This document shows positions 48,421 through 57,445 of a stretch of 64,000 nucleotides of DNA, one piece after another (position 1 is the first letter of the stretch; every line of letters starts with the position of its first letter). This DNA comes from Octadecabacter antarcticus 307 (GTDB taxonomy: Bacteria; Pseudomonadota; Alphaproteobacteria; Rhodobacterales; Rhodobacteraceae), in contig NC_020911.1 in assembly GCF_000155675.2 (NCBI RefSeq), positions 89,501 through 153,500 of the forward strand. The letters are read 5' to 3'. The position numbers and the translations under genes were made by a program. The notes below the pieces were generated by a model, which did no database searches, was not told where the DNA came from, and saw nothing but the letters and a program-made list of their open reading frames with translations.

Positions 48421-49073
48421 AAACTGGATTTACTGTAAATATGGATGTTGTTATCAAGGGGCCGCTTCGCCGCCCTCAGCCGCAACGTCAACAAACGTTA
48501 GGCGGTGTCTCAAAAAAACTCAGAACAGAGCTGTGAGCGCATTGCAGAGAACACCCGCTATGAGCCTAGAGTGACTGACGCTGCATTGCTCACATTTCGA
48601 GATGAAGGGCGGCAAGCATGCGTAATTGGGCAGCCTTTCGCTTTTGGGCCGAGCTCCCACTAAGATCACAGCATAGCTGTGAACAAGGGAGATAGATAAT
48701 GGAATACTATGCTGGATTAGATGTGTCATTGCGATCCTGTGCACTTTGCATTGTTGATGGCAAAGGAACGGTGCTGTTCGAGCGAGAGTGACCTGCGCCC
48801 CTAAAACTCCTCCAGATTTGTGTAGAGTCCGCCCAACAAAAGGACGGACAAATGAAGGCACGATTTACAGACGAACAGATCATAGCAATTATCAAAGAAC
48901 AGGAATCTGGGGAGAAGACTGCTGATGTATGTCGGCGGCACGGGATCAGTTCAGCGACGTTCTATAAATACACATCGAAGTATGGAGGCATGGAGCCGTC
49001 TGACGCGAAGCGGTTGCGGGCCTTGGAAGACGAGAACGGGAAGCTAAAGAAGCTGCTAGCGGAACAGATGCTC

Positions 49074-49114
49074 TCTTCTCGGGACATTGCTGCGCAATAC
49101 CCTGTCAGGCGAGG
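49074..49114 (-). repeat. Palindromic micro-insertion E8 (in IS3 orfA)
   Basis: 41 bases between the codons for ...QML and DNAML. On the minus strand: CGCCTGACAG arm, imperfect stem GGGTATTGC / GCAATGTCCC, 3' arm CGAGAAGA. The most diverged of the well-placed copies. It shifts the frame. Confidence 0.72.
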
Positions 49115-49143
49115 GACAATGCAATGTTGCGAGACATCAATTC

Positions 49144-49150
49144 AAAAAAA
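49144..49150 (+). promoter_or_regulatory. A7 slippery site for orfA-orfB frameshifting
   Basis: Seven A just before the orfA stop (codons read NSKKW-stop). The orfB frame is -1 relative to orfA and opens at the same place, the usual programmed -1 frameshift design of IS3 elements. Confidence 0.7.
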
Positions 49151-49219
49151 TGGTGACGCCCGTTGGGAAGCTTAAAGCTGTGGTTCACTTGATGGAAACT
49201 CATCAGGTTAGCCAGCGAC

Positions 49220-49259
49220 CATTGCCCGGCAGGCGATTGCAAAGCAATCTGCCGAGAGG
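49220..49259 (+). repeat. Palindromic micro-insertion E9 (in IS3 orfB)
   Basis: 40 bases splitting SQR and RACDVLQVDRS. Arm CATTGCCCGGCAG, stem GATTGC / GCAATC with loop AAA, then TGCCGAGAGG. Followed by GGGC. Changes frame. Confidence 0.85.
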
Positions 49260-49740
49260 GGGCGTGCGATGTCTTGCAAGTTGATCGATCAACGGTGCGG
49301 TATCCGTCTCGCCGTGGCGATGACGCTGAGTTGCGTGATGCCATCAAGCGGGTTTCGAGGGAGCGGCGACGGTTTGGTTGCCGTCGTGTTCATGTGATGA
49401 TCGCGCGCGAAGGCTTTGCGGTGAACCACAAAAAGGTGAGACGCATTTACACTGAAGAGAAGCTCCAAGTGCGTCGTAGGGGCGGTAGAAAGCGCGCTTT
49501 GGGCACGCGGAAGCCGATGGTGCTGCCTGTGATGGTCCTAACCAGAGATGGTCATTAGATTTTGTGTCTGACGCGCTGACTGACGGTCGCCGGTTTCGTA
49601 TTCTGACGGTTGTCGATGACTTCAGCCGCGAGAACCTGGTACTTGTCGCGGACACATCATTGTCTGGTCAGCGCGTTGCCCGAGAACTGGACCGCGTAAT
49701 CGCTGAGCGCGGCATGCCAAAGACGATTGTGTCGGATAAC

Positions 49741-51391
49741 GTCCTATGCGCGGAATGATTAGCTGAATTGGCGTCAGGTTATTGTCGCATCGAGGCGTCT
49801 CGACACGTTAGAAGCATTGCTCAGTTTGGCATTTTGGTCAACGAACTGTCTCTCCCATAACAAACACAGAGTACGCTTTTGCGGCTCTCACCGTCCTTAA
49901 GACGAGATCTTTGGGTCGTTGAGCAGAAGGCCTAAACATTATCTACGAGGTCAGTTGTCTGCCTCCACGGCCCTTACAGAGAAAGGTCCTACTGCTGTCG
50001 ATCACCCCTCAAAGAAGGGGCGATATGGTTCGCCGTGCTTGATGATCCCATGAACGGTTCGGGCCATCTTCGCTGCGATTGCGGTGTACGCCTTTCGGCG
50101 CAAATGGGTGTTGTGACGGTCTTTGGCGATGTAGCGCTCGAACTTGTCGCGGAAGCTGTTGGTGCGCTGCAGAATAGCAACCTGTCCAGCCATCCAAAGC
50201 GTTCGACGAAGCCGAGCATTGCCATATTTTGACAGTTTGGTTTGCCCTCTGAATGTACCTGATTGCATAGTCGCAAGGTCCATTCCACAGAACTTCGAAA
50301 ACTGCCGGTGATGACGAAAGCGCCGTACATCCCCAGCTTCTGCCAAAATTGTCAAAGCATTGATGGGACCGATTCCAGGTATCGATGTCAGTAGCTTATA
50401 ATCTGGTAGGTCCTTGAGAAGCGCGACGGCGCGATCTTCAATTTGATTGCGTTGCGCGATAAGACTGCGGCCTTCCCCGAGAACCAAGCGGAACATGCTT
50501 ATCGCGTCGGAATCTGCGGCAACCGGCAGTCCGACTGATACTTTGGCAGTCTCGTAGATATCTGAAAGTAAACGCTCTTTTGCAACCTTGAGGCCCACCA
50601 CATCCCAAGCGTCAGCGATGAATGCCTCCTTGCTCATGGCTGAGATCAAGTGTGGTGACGGATAACGTTCAAGGAAAGCAAAGAACCAGTCACTGCGAGA
50701 ACTGCGAGAACTGCGATGGAAACGATCAGCTTCAGGAAAATACAGCGGCAGATAATGGGTTAAAACTCGGTGCCACAACTCGGTGCCACAACTCGGTCTT
50801 CGACTTGGATACGATGTCATGCGTTTTGGAAAGCTCTTGGATGTCGTTAGTGCCACGCACGAGGGGGTCATGATAAAACTGCTCGTTCCCGATCTCCATC
50901 ATGTGAAGAATGACCTGGGCATCCTTAGGGTCGTTTTTGTCCCAACTGTTGTGCAAGGCCTCTCGCGTTCTGGCCAGGGCCACAGATGACACCAACTTCA
51001 ACTCAAAACCTGCTGCGGCAAGATGATAAGCCAAGGCACGGTGATAATTACCCGTTGCTTCAAAAGCTACACGGACAGGGCGGCCGTAGCAGGCAAGCGA
51101 TGTGATTAGACGATTGAAGTCGTCTAGCTGGTTCAGAACAGTCAAACGACGGCAGCGCTTCTTGTCCGCAATAGCAATGAGAACTTCGTCGCGGGCCTTC
51201 GAGATATCGATGGCCACCAAAACGGGCGCAGTTTGTGTAATAATGATATCGGTCATAGTTGGTCTCCTTTGCGGTGTGGTTTGTACAAAACCACCGTAGG
51301 GACCTGAGGCACGGCTATGACCACCTGCTGCGTTATTTGGGGCTGCGCAGGCAGTCATAGCCTTAAATTAGCGATATTCCGAAGGTGTTAC
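49741..51391 (-). mobile_element. Second IS110-family element, inside IS3 orfB
   Basis: It splits IVSDN and GTEFTSM of the IS3 orfB. Ends share CGGAAT and TAGC/TAAATT-like blocks in inverted order (subterminal repeats). It carries one transposase gene on the minus strand. No micro-insertion is seen in it. Confidence 0.8.
50002..51256 (-). pseudogene. IS110-family transposase with 13-base duplication
   Basis: MTDIIITQTAPVLVAIDISK starts the DEDD domain (FEATGNYHRALAYHL; DKNDPKDAQVILHM). A tandem duplication of GGTGCCACAACTC around 50772-50797 (plus strand) shifts the frame after KTELWHRV. The second frame continues LTHYLPLYFPEADRFHRSSR to the transposase_20 domain (IPGIGPINALTILAEAGDVR; FSKFCGMDLATMQSGTFRGQ) and the end at 50002. 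A 9-base triplication (ACTGCGAGA) at about 50693-50716 is in frame. Confidence 0.88.
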
Positions 51392-51466
51392 GGCACAGAG
51401 TTCACCAGCATGGCGATCCTCAAATGGGTTCAAAATACGGGTATCGATTGGCATTATATCGCGTCC

Positions 51467-51505
51467 CGCCGCCCGGCAGTGGTTTGCTTGCAAACCATGA
51501 GAGGG
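51467..51505 (+). repeat. Palindromic micro-insertion E10 (in IS3 orfB)
   Basis: 39 bases adding 13 residues ([13 protein letters not shown]) between HYIAS and GKPQQNGF, in frame and without a stop. Stem TGGTTTGC / GCAAACCA. Followed by GGC. Confidence 0.9.
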
Positions 51506-52595
51506 GGCAAGCCCCAGCAGAACGGGTTCATCGAAAGCTTCAACGGTAAACTAAGAGATGAATGCCTCAATGAAACGCTGTTTGCCACATTGGGCGACGC
51601 CCGCAAAACGCTTGAAGAATGGCAGGACGACTACAACTGGCGCAGACCACATTCAGCTCTGGGGAACCTGACGCCAATGGAATTTTTAGAGAGAAGGATC
51701 ATCGACAAGATGGCCGCTTAAGGTCAAAGATTTAGCACCAAGGACTCCGCGCAAAGCTGGAGGGAAATTGGGGCACAGGTCAAGAGCTGCCTTGTGAGGT
51801 CGGTGATATCGCTGAATGCCTTTTGGAATTTCCACATCCGATTGAACGTGTTGGCTTTGAGGCTGGATCGATGAGTCAGCATCTTTTCTTTGGCCTGACC
51901 GGTGAAGGTTTTGATGTTGTCTGCATGGAGGCACGCCAAGTGAGTGCTGCTCTGTCAGCGATGAGGAATAAGACTGACAAAACAGATGCACGAGGTATCG
52001 CGCAAATATTACGCACAGGCTGGTTTAGTCCCGTCCATATGAAAAGTCGTGAGGCTCATGGCCTACGCGCGTTGCTCAGCACGCGTAAGACGCTCCTAAA
52101 GAAGACGATTGATCTAGCCAATGAAGTGCGTGGATTACTGAAGGTTTTTGGAGTCCGCCTCCCAAAAACTGTGAAGCATGGTAGCTTCGACAGCGTTGTA
52201 CGGCCCATGATCGAGATCGATGATGTTCTGGCACATGCTCTCGTGCCATTGCTCGATGCGAGGGCCGTTTTGTATCAACATTATTTGGAACTAGATCGGC
52301 GCGTTAAGAGGGCAGCCAGTCAAGATGATGTCTGCATGAAATTGATGACTATTCCTGGCGTCGGCCCTATCGCTGCGTTGAGCTTTAAATCGGCGGTTGA
52401 TGATCCAACCCGTTTTAAACGATCCCGCACCGTTGGCGCATATTTTGGGCTTACACCGCGAAGATATCAGTCAGGAGAGCATGACAATCCAGGGCGGATA
52501 TCCAAGTCTGGGGATCGAGACGTGCGGGCCGTTCTATATGCAGCTGCCAATGCGCTGCTTATGCGAACGATGGCAAGCTCCCAGATTAAATCTTG

Positions 52596-52631
52596 CGCTG
52601 CCCGGCAGGCGATGCCTGCATCGCTGAGAGG
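52596..52631 (+). repeat. Palindromic micro-insertion E11 (in IS110 transposase)
   Basis: 36 bases, in frame, between SQIKS and GMRLMRTKG. Arm GCTGCCCGGCAG, stem GCGATGC / GCATCGC with loop CT, then TGAGAGG. Followed by GGGC. Confidence 0.88.
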
Positions 52632-52823
52632 GGGCATGCGATTGATGCGCACCAAAGGACGTCGCCGCGCCGTCGTTGCTGTCGCACGTAAGTTGGCCGT
52701 CCTAATGCACCGCTGTTGGATCGATGGCTCAGAATTCCGTCAGGACCAAGTGGGAGGCATGGCATGAACTAAAACGCCAACCCACAATCCTAACGGGGTC
52801 GTCCCTCACCGGACGAGGTTCGT

Positions 52824-52860
52824 GCCCTCTCGGGCATGTAAACATGCCCTGCCTGGTAAT
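52824..52860 (-). repeat. Palindromic micro-insertion E12 (3' tail of IS110)
   Basis: Minus strand: TTACCAGGCAG arm, stem GGCATG / CATGCC extended to GGGCATG/CATGCCC, loop TTTA, then CGAGAGGGC. It lies in the non-coding tail of the outer IS110-family element. Confidence 0.75.
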
Positions 52861-53040
52861 AGAAGAAGCCGAAAAGGTCTGCTGCGCATCTTGAAGCGCG
52901 CCGGAAAGCGGGGCTCTCCACTGCCGATCCGACATATGCTTGCAGCGATGCCATTCGAACATCAAACCAGACTGCGAAGAGAAGCGTGACCCGGATGAGT
53001 GACAAAGACCCAAAACAAACAAGGAAAAAAAGCTTGACCT

Positions 53041-53399
53041 AAATACCCAATTAGAGGGACGGACCTTCGCGTAAGACGAAATGGATGAAAAACATTTCAA
53101 AAAGCCATTCCCCAAATAACTTGATTAGGACTGCCGTCTAATTGCAATTCAAACCAAGTGGCTCTCGATATCTCAACGCGGGACACCTAGCTGACTTCTG
53201 TTTGACTGTGAAAAACACGCGGCGACGATACTCCATAGGGCTCACGCCATCTTTTCAAAAAGATTAAAGTGTCGCGCCCACCGGTTGAAACCGCCCCGTG
53301 CCGCAGACGACGGCACATAGCTCAATTCTGCAATCGTTATTTTGACAGCTTTGCCCGTGGGTCCTTGACCGATGGATCGCCGTTTAACACCCTATTGAC
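53041..53399. other. Non-coding region with an AraC-like tail
   Basis: The minus strand near 53210-53250 reads GVSPMEYRRRVFF, the usual end of AraC-type regulators, without the rest of the gene. Nothing else recognised. Confidence 0.35.
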
Positions 53400-54068
53400 A
53401 GTCTTGGGCGAAACGCCTGCGACCAGTGCGAAACACCAACTAAGGAAACTGCGGAACTATGAAGTGTGGTCGCCACGCATTGCGCCCTTTTCTGGCATTT
53501 ACGATGCCCTGCCAGGCAGCTGGACAGGAGCCAATCATTCGGTCCGAAACCATCGCGGACAGCAGCGATAACCAGCCCCGAAAATTTCGGGGCGAGCCGT
53601 CGCCGCGCGACCATTGACACCACTGTGGCAAGCTCGATCCGAACGGCATAAATATTAATGGTGTTACGCGCTGCCCAATGCGTCACAATCTTTGCGATGT
53701 ACTCCACGGGACGCTGCACAACCGATAGCCTGAAGAGAATCAGCAACCAATATAATAATGCTGGCCATGATCGTTGCAAAGACAAGCCTGTCAAATCCAT
53801 GTTCAGTGATCACCCCAAATACGATGACGACAAATGCACCTGTCGGTCCGCCGATCTGCACATGGCTGCCGCCAAGGCTGGAGATCAACAGCCCAGCAAC
53901 GATTGCTGTCACAAGCCCACTTTCCAACCCTGCCCCAGAGGCGATGGCGATGGCGATGGCAAAGCTTAACGGTAATGCAACCATGGCAACCGACACCTCA
54001 GCGATCAGATCGTTGGTGAATTGCTGCCAATCGTGAATGGTGAGCGCGGTCAGAATTTGCGGTTTCAT
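53400..54068 (-). pseudogene. SulP-family anion permease, decayed
   Basis: The N-terminal part (LIAEVSVAMVALPLSFAIAI; GGSHVQIGGPTGAFVVIVFG) is a clear SulP transporter start from ATG 54068. Near 53700 the frame shifts and a large part is deleted: RPVEYIAK is followed soon by VARRRLAPKFSGLVIAAV. The C-terminal STAS domain is absent. It no longer encodes a transporter. Confidence 0.82.
53484..53520 (-). repeat. Possible diverged micro-insertion E13
   Basis: Minus strand: CTGCCTGGCAG arm, short stem GGCAT / ATGCC with a five-base loop, then AGAAAAGGG. It lies in the SulP pseudogene. Weaker match than the others; it may be chance. Confidence 0.4.
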
Positions 54069-54197
54069 TCCCCACCGTGGGCTAAGGTCCATGACGACTT
54101 TGATATCCCTATGGCTGATTTTCTGAATTGGTCTTACAAGGATGCGACGGATACGCAGACAGCCCCTAGCGGTTGCTACGAAACAGAAAGGGCGCCC

Positions 54198-54851
54198 ATG
54201 GTAGAGCCAGAAACATTTACGTTCCTTGCAGATCTCGCAAAGAATAACAAAAAAGCTTGGATGGACGCGCACCGCGAAGAACGCGACGACGCCATGCGCA
54301 ATTTCACCGGGATCGCGATGACGCTGCACGACTACGCTGATCGCTTTGATCCATATGTCGCTGAGGCGGTGATTAAGCCAAAACAAAGCTACACCAAGTT
54401 CTTTCAGGAACCGCGCGATCGCGTTGGGCGTGATCTGTACCGCATGGGCATAGATGTTTTTGCCAATGCAGGTCATCCGGCTGATGACGTTGGTTATTAC
54501 CTTCATATTGAGCCGGGAAATTGCCACGCAGGTGCCGCCCTTTTCCAGCCGACCAAGCCCGCACTTGCACGGCTGCGCACGCGTCTGGTCGATGACCCGC
54601 AGGGACTGAAAGCCATCTTGGCCGACCCTGAATTCCAGATGATGTTCCCGGACGGGGTGGTCACACGAAAAGGGTTAGGCGTTGTGCCGGAGGGATTTTC
54701 AGCCAGCGATCCTGCCGCTCCCTATCTGAAAATGGTTGGGCTGGGGTGCCGCAAAGACCTGCCAGACGCGCACCTGCTCGACGACGATGTCATTGATCAA
54801 CTGATTGAGATTTTTCGCCCCGCCAGCCAGCTGGTGCGCTATTTCGACTAA
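54198..54851 (+). CDS. DUF2461 (TIGR02453) family protein
   Basis: 217 residues from MVEPETFTFLADLAKNNKKA. Segments AWMDAHREERDD, FFQEPRDRVGRDLYRMGID and YYLHIEPGNCHAGAALFQPT mark the DUF2461/TIGR02453 family, cytoplasmic and of unknown function. The frame extends to 54021 but homology starts here. Confidence 0.85.
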   Translation: MVEPETFTFLADLAKNNKKAWMDAHREERDDAMRNFTGIAMTLHDYADRFDPYVAEAVIKPKQSYTKFFQEPRDRVGRDLYRMGIDVFANAGHPADDVGYYLHIEPGNCHAGAALFQPTKPALARLRTRLVDDPQGLKAILADPEFQMMFPDGVVTRKGLGVVPEGFSASDPAAPYLKMVGLGCRKDLPDAHLLDDDVIDQLIEIFRPASQLVRYFD

Positions 54852-54949
54852 TATCGCGACTGGGTAGACCCATCCAAACATGATTTCTGGGTCGCCCAAG
54901 GTCTTCAAGACGTTGATGATGCAAGAATAACCAAAAGGACCTCTGCGCA

Positions 54950-56209
54950 ATGTCACTGCTGCAAATTGCATCGCTGCTGATCGTCCTTGCGGGGGCCTTT
55001 GGCACAATTAACTATTTGTTCCTTCGTCTGCCATCCTCGATTGGTATTCTGGTCGTGGCGCTCATTGCTTCCTTCGCGGTGATCGCGACTGATACGCTGT
55101 TCCCGTCATTGACCGTGGAAGAACAGATCCGTGCGCAGGTGCTGGAATTAGAATTTTCCGAAGCCTTGCTAGAAGGTATGTTAGGTCTTTTGTTGTTTGC
55201 TGGTGCGCTGCACGTCAAACTTTCAGATCTGCGCAAGGCGTGGCTTGTCATCTTCTTGATGGCAACGATTGGCGTTGGTCTTTCGACAGCAATTGTCGGC
55301 TTCGGGTTTAGCTGGATTACCGGTGCGCCGCTGATAATTGCGTTCGTTTTTGGTGTGTTAATTTCGCCAACAGACCCCGTCGCGGTGCTTGGTGTTTTGC
55401 GCGAGGCAAGCCTGCCAAAAGCCCTTGAAACCAAAATTGCTGGCGAAAGCCTGTTCAATGATGGTGTCGGATATGTGGTTTTCCTCGTGCTTGTCGGGAT
55501 CGCGTTTCCGAGCGGTGACCATCACGGCTCCGGCTTTGCTGGGGCGGCGCAATTGTTCATTCAAGAGGTGGTCGGCGGGGCGATTTTGGGGATTGTTCTG
55601 GGCTGGCTGACTTTCCGTGTTATGCGCCGGATTGATGACTATTCACTCGAAGTACTCATCACACTCGGCCTTGCGTTTGGTGGCTACGAACTCGCCGTTG
55701 CGCTTCAAGTTTCGGCCCCGATCATGGCCGTCTGTGCGGGGCTACTGATCGGCGATATCGGGTCTAAACACGGCATGTCGGAAGAAACCCGCAAATATGT
55801 GGAGGCTTTCTGGAAACTCATCGATGAAATCCTGAATGCAGTGTTGTTCTTGATGATCGGGTTTGAGGTTTTTGCCATCGCATTTGAAACTGACTTTCTG
55901 ATCGCGGGCTGCATGGCAATCCTGCTTGCACTTATCGCGCGGCTGGCTGCTGTTGCGGTCCCCGTCCTTTTGCTGAAACCATTTCAGACCTTCAGCAAGG
56001 GCGTGATCCCGATCATGACTTGGGGCGGCTTGAAAGGTGGTATTTCCGTGGCGCTGGCATTGTCACTGCCGGACGGCGACTGGAAACCGTTGATCCTGAC
56101 AGTGACCTACATTGTCGTCGTTTTTTCAATCATAGTACAGGGACTTACCGTGACACGATTGGCTGAACGAATTGGCAGAACGCCGGAGCTACCCAACCAA
56201 GAAGACTAG
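54950..56209 (+). CDS. Na+/H+ antiporter, CPA1 family
   Basis: 419 residues, about twelve membrane helices. The ion-binding region GVLISPTDPVAVLGVLR and ESLFNDGVGYVVFLVLV are signature CPA1 (NhaP/NHE) motifs with the conserved Asp residues. Inner-membrane exchanger for pH and sodium balance. Short C-terminal tail. Intact. Confidence 0.92.
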   Translation: MSLLQIASLLIVLAGAFGTINYLFLRLPSSIGILVVALIASFAVIATDTLFPSLTVEEQIRAQVLELEFSEALLEGMLGLLLFAGALHVKLSDLRKAWLVIFLMATIGVGLSTAIVGFGFSWITGAPLIIAFVFGVLISPTDPVAVLGVLREASLPKALETKIAGESLFNDGVGYVVFLVLVGIAFPSGDHHGSGFAGAAQLFIQEVVGGAILGIVLGWLTFRVMRRIDDYSLEVLITLGLAFGGYELAVALQVSAPIMAVCAGLLIGDIGSKHGMSEETRKYVEAFWKLIDEILNAVLFLMIGFEVFAIAFETDFLIAGCMAILLALIARLAAVAVPVLLLKPFQTFSKGVIPIMTWGGLKGGISVALALSLPDGDWKPLILTVTYIVVVFSIIVQGLTVTRLAERIGRTPELPNQED

Positions 56210-56269
56210 AAAGTATGTATTCTGGATCGGGTAAGTCTTAGTCAAAGATGGCGGACAGTGACTACCGAT

Positions 56270-57184
56270 TTAGGCCTCTCGCACCGCGATTTCGGCCATT
56301 TTCAAGATCGCCTCACGACTGTCTGCCACAGCGATAAAACGGGCGTTGTGACAGAACTTGGCGCCTTTGATGCCACTTGCATCCTCAAGGGCGGTGTCCG
56401 TCAGACCAGCCCACGCGACTGGTAGATCGGCGCGTTGTTCAAACGTATCACTGGACAGCTTGATGCCGCCAAGTGTCCAGTCATCGCCACGTGGATGGAT
56501 CACGAACAGCATGTGCTCGGCCCCCGCCTGATCAAGTGCAGAGCGGTAAGGCATGCCCATGGGCAGTTCAAGAATTGGTGACGTGCCAGCGTTGGTGATT
56601 GCTTCAAGAACGATGCCTTGCGCACGGGCCTTCGCCGCAAGATTGCGAATTTGGGCTTCGACAAAACTGCGCGCGATGGGCAGGGCGGCGAAGAATGCAT
56701 CGTCGTCAGCCGTTGGAGATGTGTCGTCAAAGACCGGCTTTAGGCTGCCCAAAAGTGCGGGCAACGTCAGGATAGACAGCGGCCCCGCGACCGATGGTTC
56801 AATCGCGCCGTTGTCCAACAAGTCGATCGGCAACACAAATTTTGTGTCAAACTTGGTGTGGATCGCCTCAATATCATCTGTCGGCACATCCATCGCCACC
56901 AAATACGCCCGCCCGTAATGCGCCCAGATCAGGCCAAATGAGCTGAACGGTTGGCCATCGCTGCGCAGCGGGCTGGGACGTTGGTGGTGATCAAATATTT
57001 GCGCCTCACTGTCATAGTCTCCGCCAACATCATAAATAATCTTATCGGCCGTGGGCGTTATCCATTGGCGGTCCCGACTGCGCAATAGATCCGCCTGCGG
57101 GAACAACCGCGTGAGCACGACAGACGACAACAGCTCGTCCGCATGAAAACCGCCGGAATGGGTGACAAGATGGGTAATGGACAT
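56270..57184 (-). CDS. MYG1/UPF0160 family exonuclease-like protein
   Basis: 304 residues. THSGGFHADELLSSVVLTRL, YDVGGDYDSEAQIFDHHQR with its DHH motif and SSFGLIWAHYG define the MYG1 family, related to DHH phosphoesterases; the eukaryotic member is an RNA 3'-5' exonuclease. Bacterial role not established. Faces the CPA1 gene. Confidence 0.88.
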   Translation of the reverse strand: MSITHLVTHSGGFHADELLSSVVLTRLFPQADLLRSRDRQWITPTADKIIYDVGGDYDSEAQIFDHHQRPSPLRSDGQPFSSFGLIWAHYGRAYLVAMDVPTDDIEAIHTKFDTKFVLPIDLLDNGAIEPSVAGPLSILTLPALLGSLKPVFDDTSPTADDDAFFAALPIARSFVEAQIRNLAAKARAQGIVLEAITNAGTSPILELPMGMPYRSALDQAGAEHMLFVIHPRGDDWTLGGIKLSSDTFEQRADLPVAWAGLTDTALEDASGIKGAKFCHNARFIAVADSREAILKMAEIAVREA

Positions 57185-57445
57185 GGGTTTGTTTCAACGA
57201 TTCGGACAAAGTGTTTAGGCGACCAGATCGGCCACCTTTGAACAGGGGTTAGGAGGCGTTTGTCAAAGGTAACCAACCAAATCAAGATTTAACTCGTGAG
57301 ATCGCATATACGCCGCGTTCGTTGTAGAAAGGTCGATTTCTTTCTTCGCCTACTAAGGGCAGTTTTATGGTTTCTCATAACCGGAACGGCCTACCTTCCC
57401 CTTTGGGCAACGGCGCACTAGTGTGCCGCACAAAGGATTTATGAC
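57185..57445. promoter_or_regulatory. Divergent promoter region
   Basis: 260 bases between the MYG1-like gene and the ABC exporter operon. No specific operator seen. Confidence 0.4.

Larger units (their letters stand above)
48852..49156 (+). pseudogene. IS3 orfA, broken by micro-insertion E8
   Basis: MKARFTDEQIIAIIKEQESG then EKTADVCRRHGISSATFYK is the HTH of the IS3-family OrfA; a leucine-rich coiled coil follows (RALEDENGKLKKLLAEQML). The usual next residues DNAMLRDINSKKW appear only after the 41-base insert E8, in another frame. OrfA would end at TGA 49154-49156. Confidence 0.82.
49150..51721 (+). pseudogene. IS3 orfB (DDE integrase), multiply broken
   Basis: Pieces in order: MVTPVGKLKAVVHLMETHQV, micro-insertion E9 (frameshift), VDRSTVRYPSRRG to the RKPMVLP region, a 2-base insertion near 49537, SDALTDGRRFRILTVVDDFS to IVSDN, then the 1.65-kb IS110-family insertion, then [20 protein letters not shown], micro-insertion E10 in frame, and [20 protein letters not shown] to the end. 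DDE residues survive but are spread over frames. Confidence 0.85.
48789..51782 (+). mobile_element. IS3-family element inside the IS110-family element
   Basis: Left end TGACCTGCGCCCCTAAAACT and the complement of the right end TGACCTGTGCCCCAATTTCC are imperfect inverted repeats. The 4-base target repeat AGAG is present at 48785-48788 and 51783-51786, as expected for the IS407-like branch of IS3. It contains orfA, orfB, three micro-insertions (E8-E10) and a second IS110-family element. Confidence 0.9.
48699..52767 (+). pseudogene. IS110-family transposase, split
   Basis: Part 1 reads MEYYAGLDVSLRSCALCIVD then GKGTVLFERE; part 2 resumes LPCEVGDIAECLLEFPHPIE and continues through FEAGSMSQHLFFGLTGEG, the DEDD-type RNase H core (NKTDKTDARGIAQILRTGWF) and the C-terminal transposase_20 domain (IPGVGPIAALSFKSAVDDPT; FGLTPRRYQSGE). 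Near the end, KS-GMRLMRTKGRR is split by a 36-base micro-insertion in frame. Inactive because of the IS3 insertion. Confidence 0.85.
48510..53040 (+). mobile_element. IS110-family element (outer), interrupted by an IS3-family element
   Basis: The transposase N terminus lies at 48699-48788 and the rest at 51787-52767, with the IS3-family element between. Both halves join in frame once the IS3 element and one copy of its AGAG target repeat are removed. The exact ends of the element are not clear; coordinates are approximate. Micro-insertion E11 lies in its transposase and E12 in its 3' non-coding tail. Confidence 0.8.

Noticed and set aside
340..52860. Proposal that all micro-insertions keep the reading frame
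   Set aside because: Lengths are 36, 39, 40 and 41 bases; E8 and E9 shift the frame, so in-frame insertion is not a rule.
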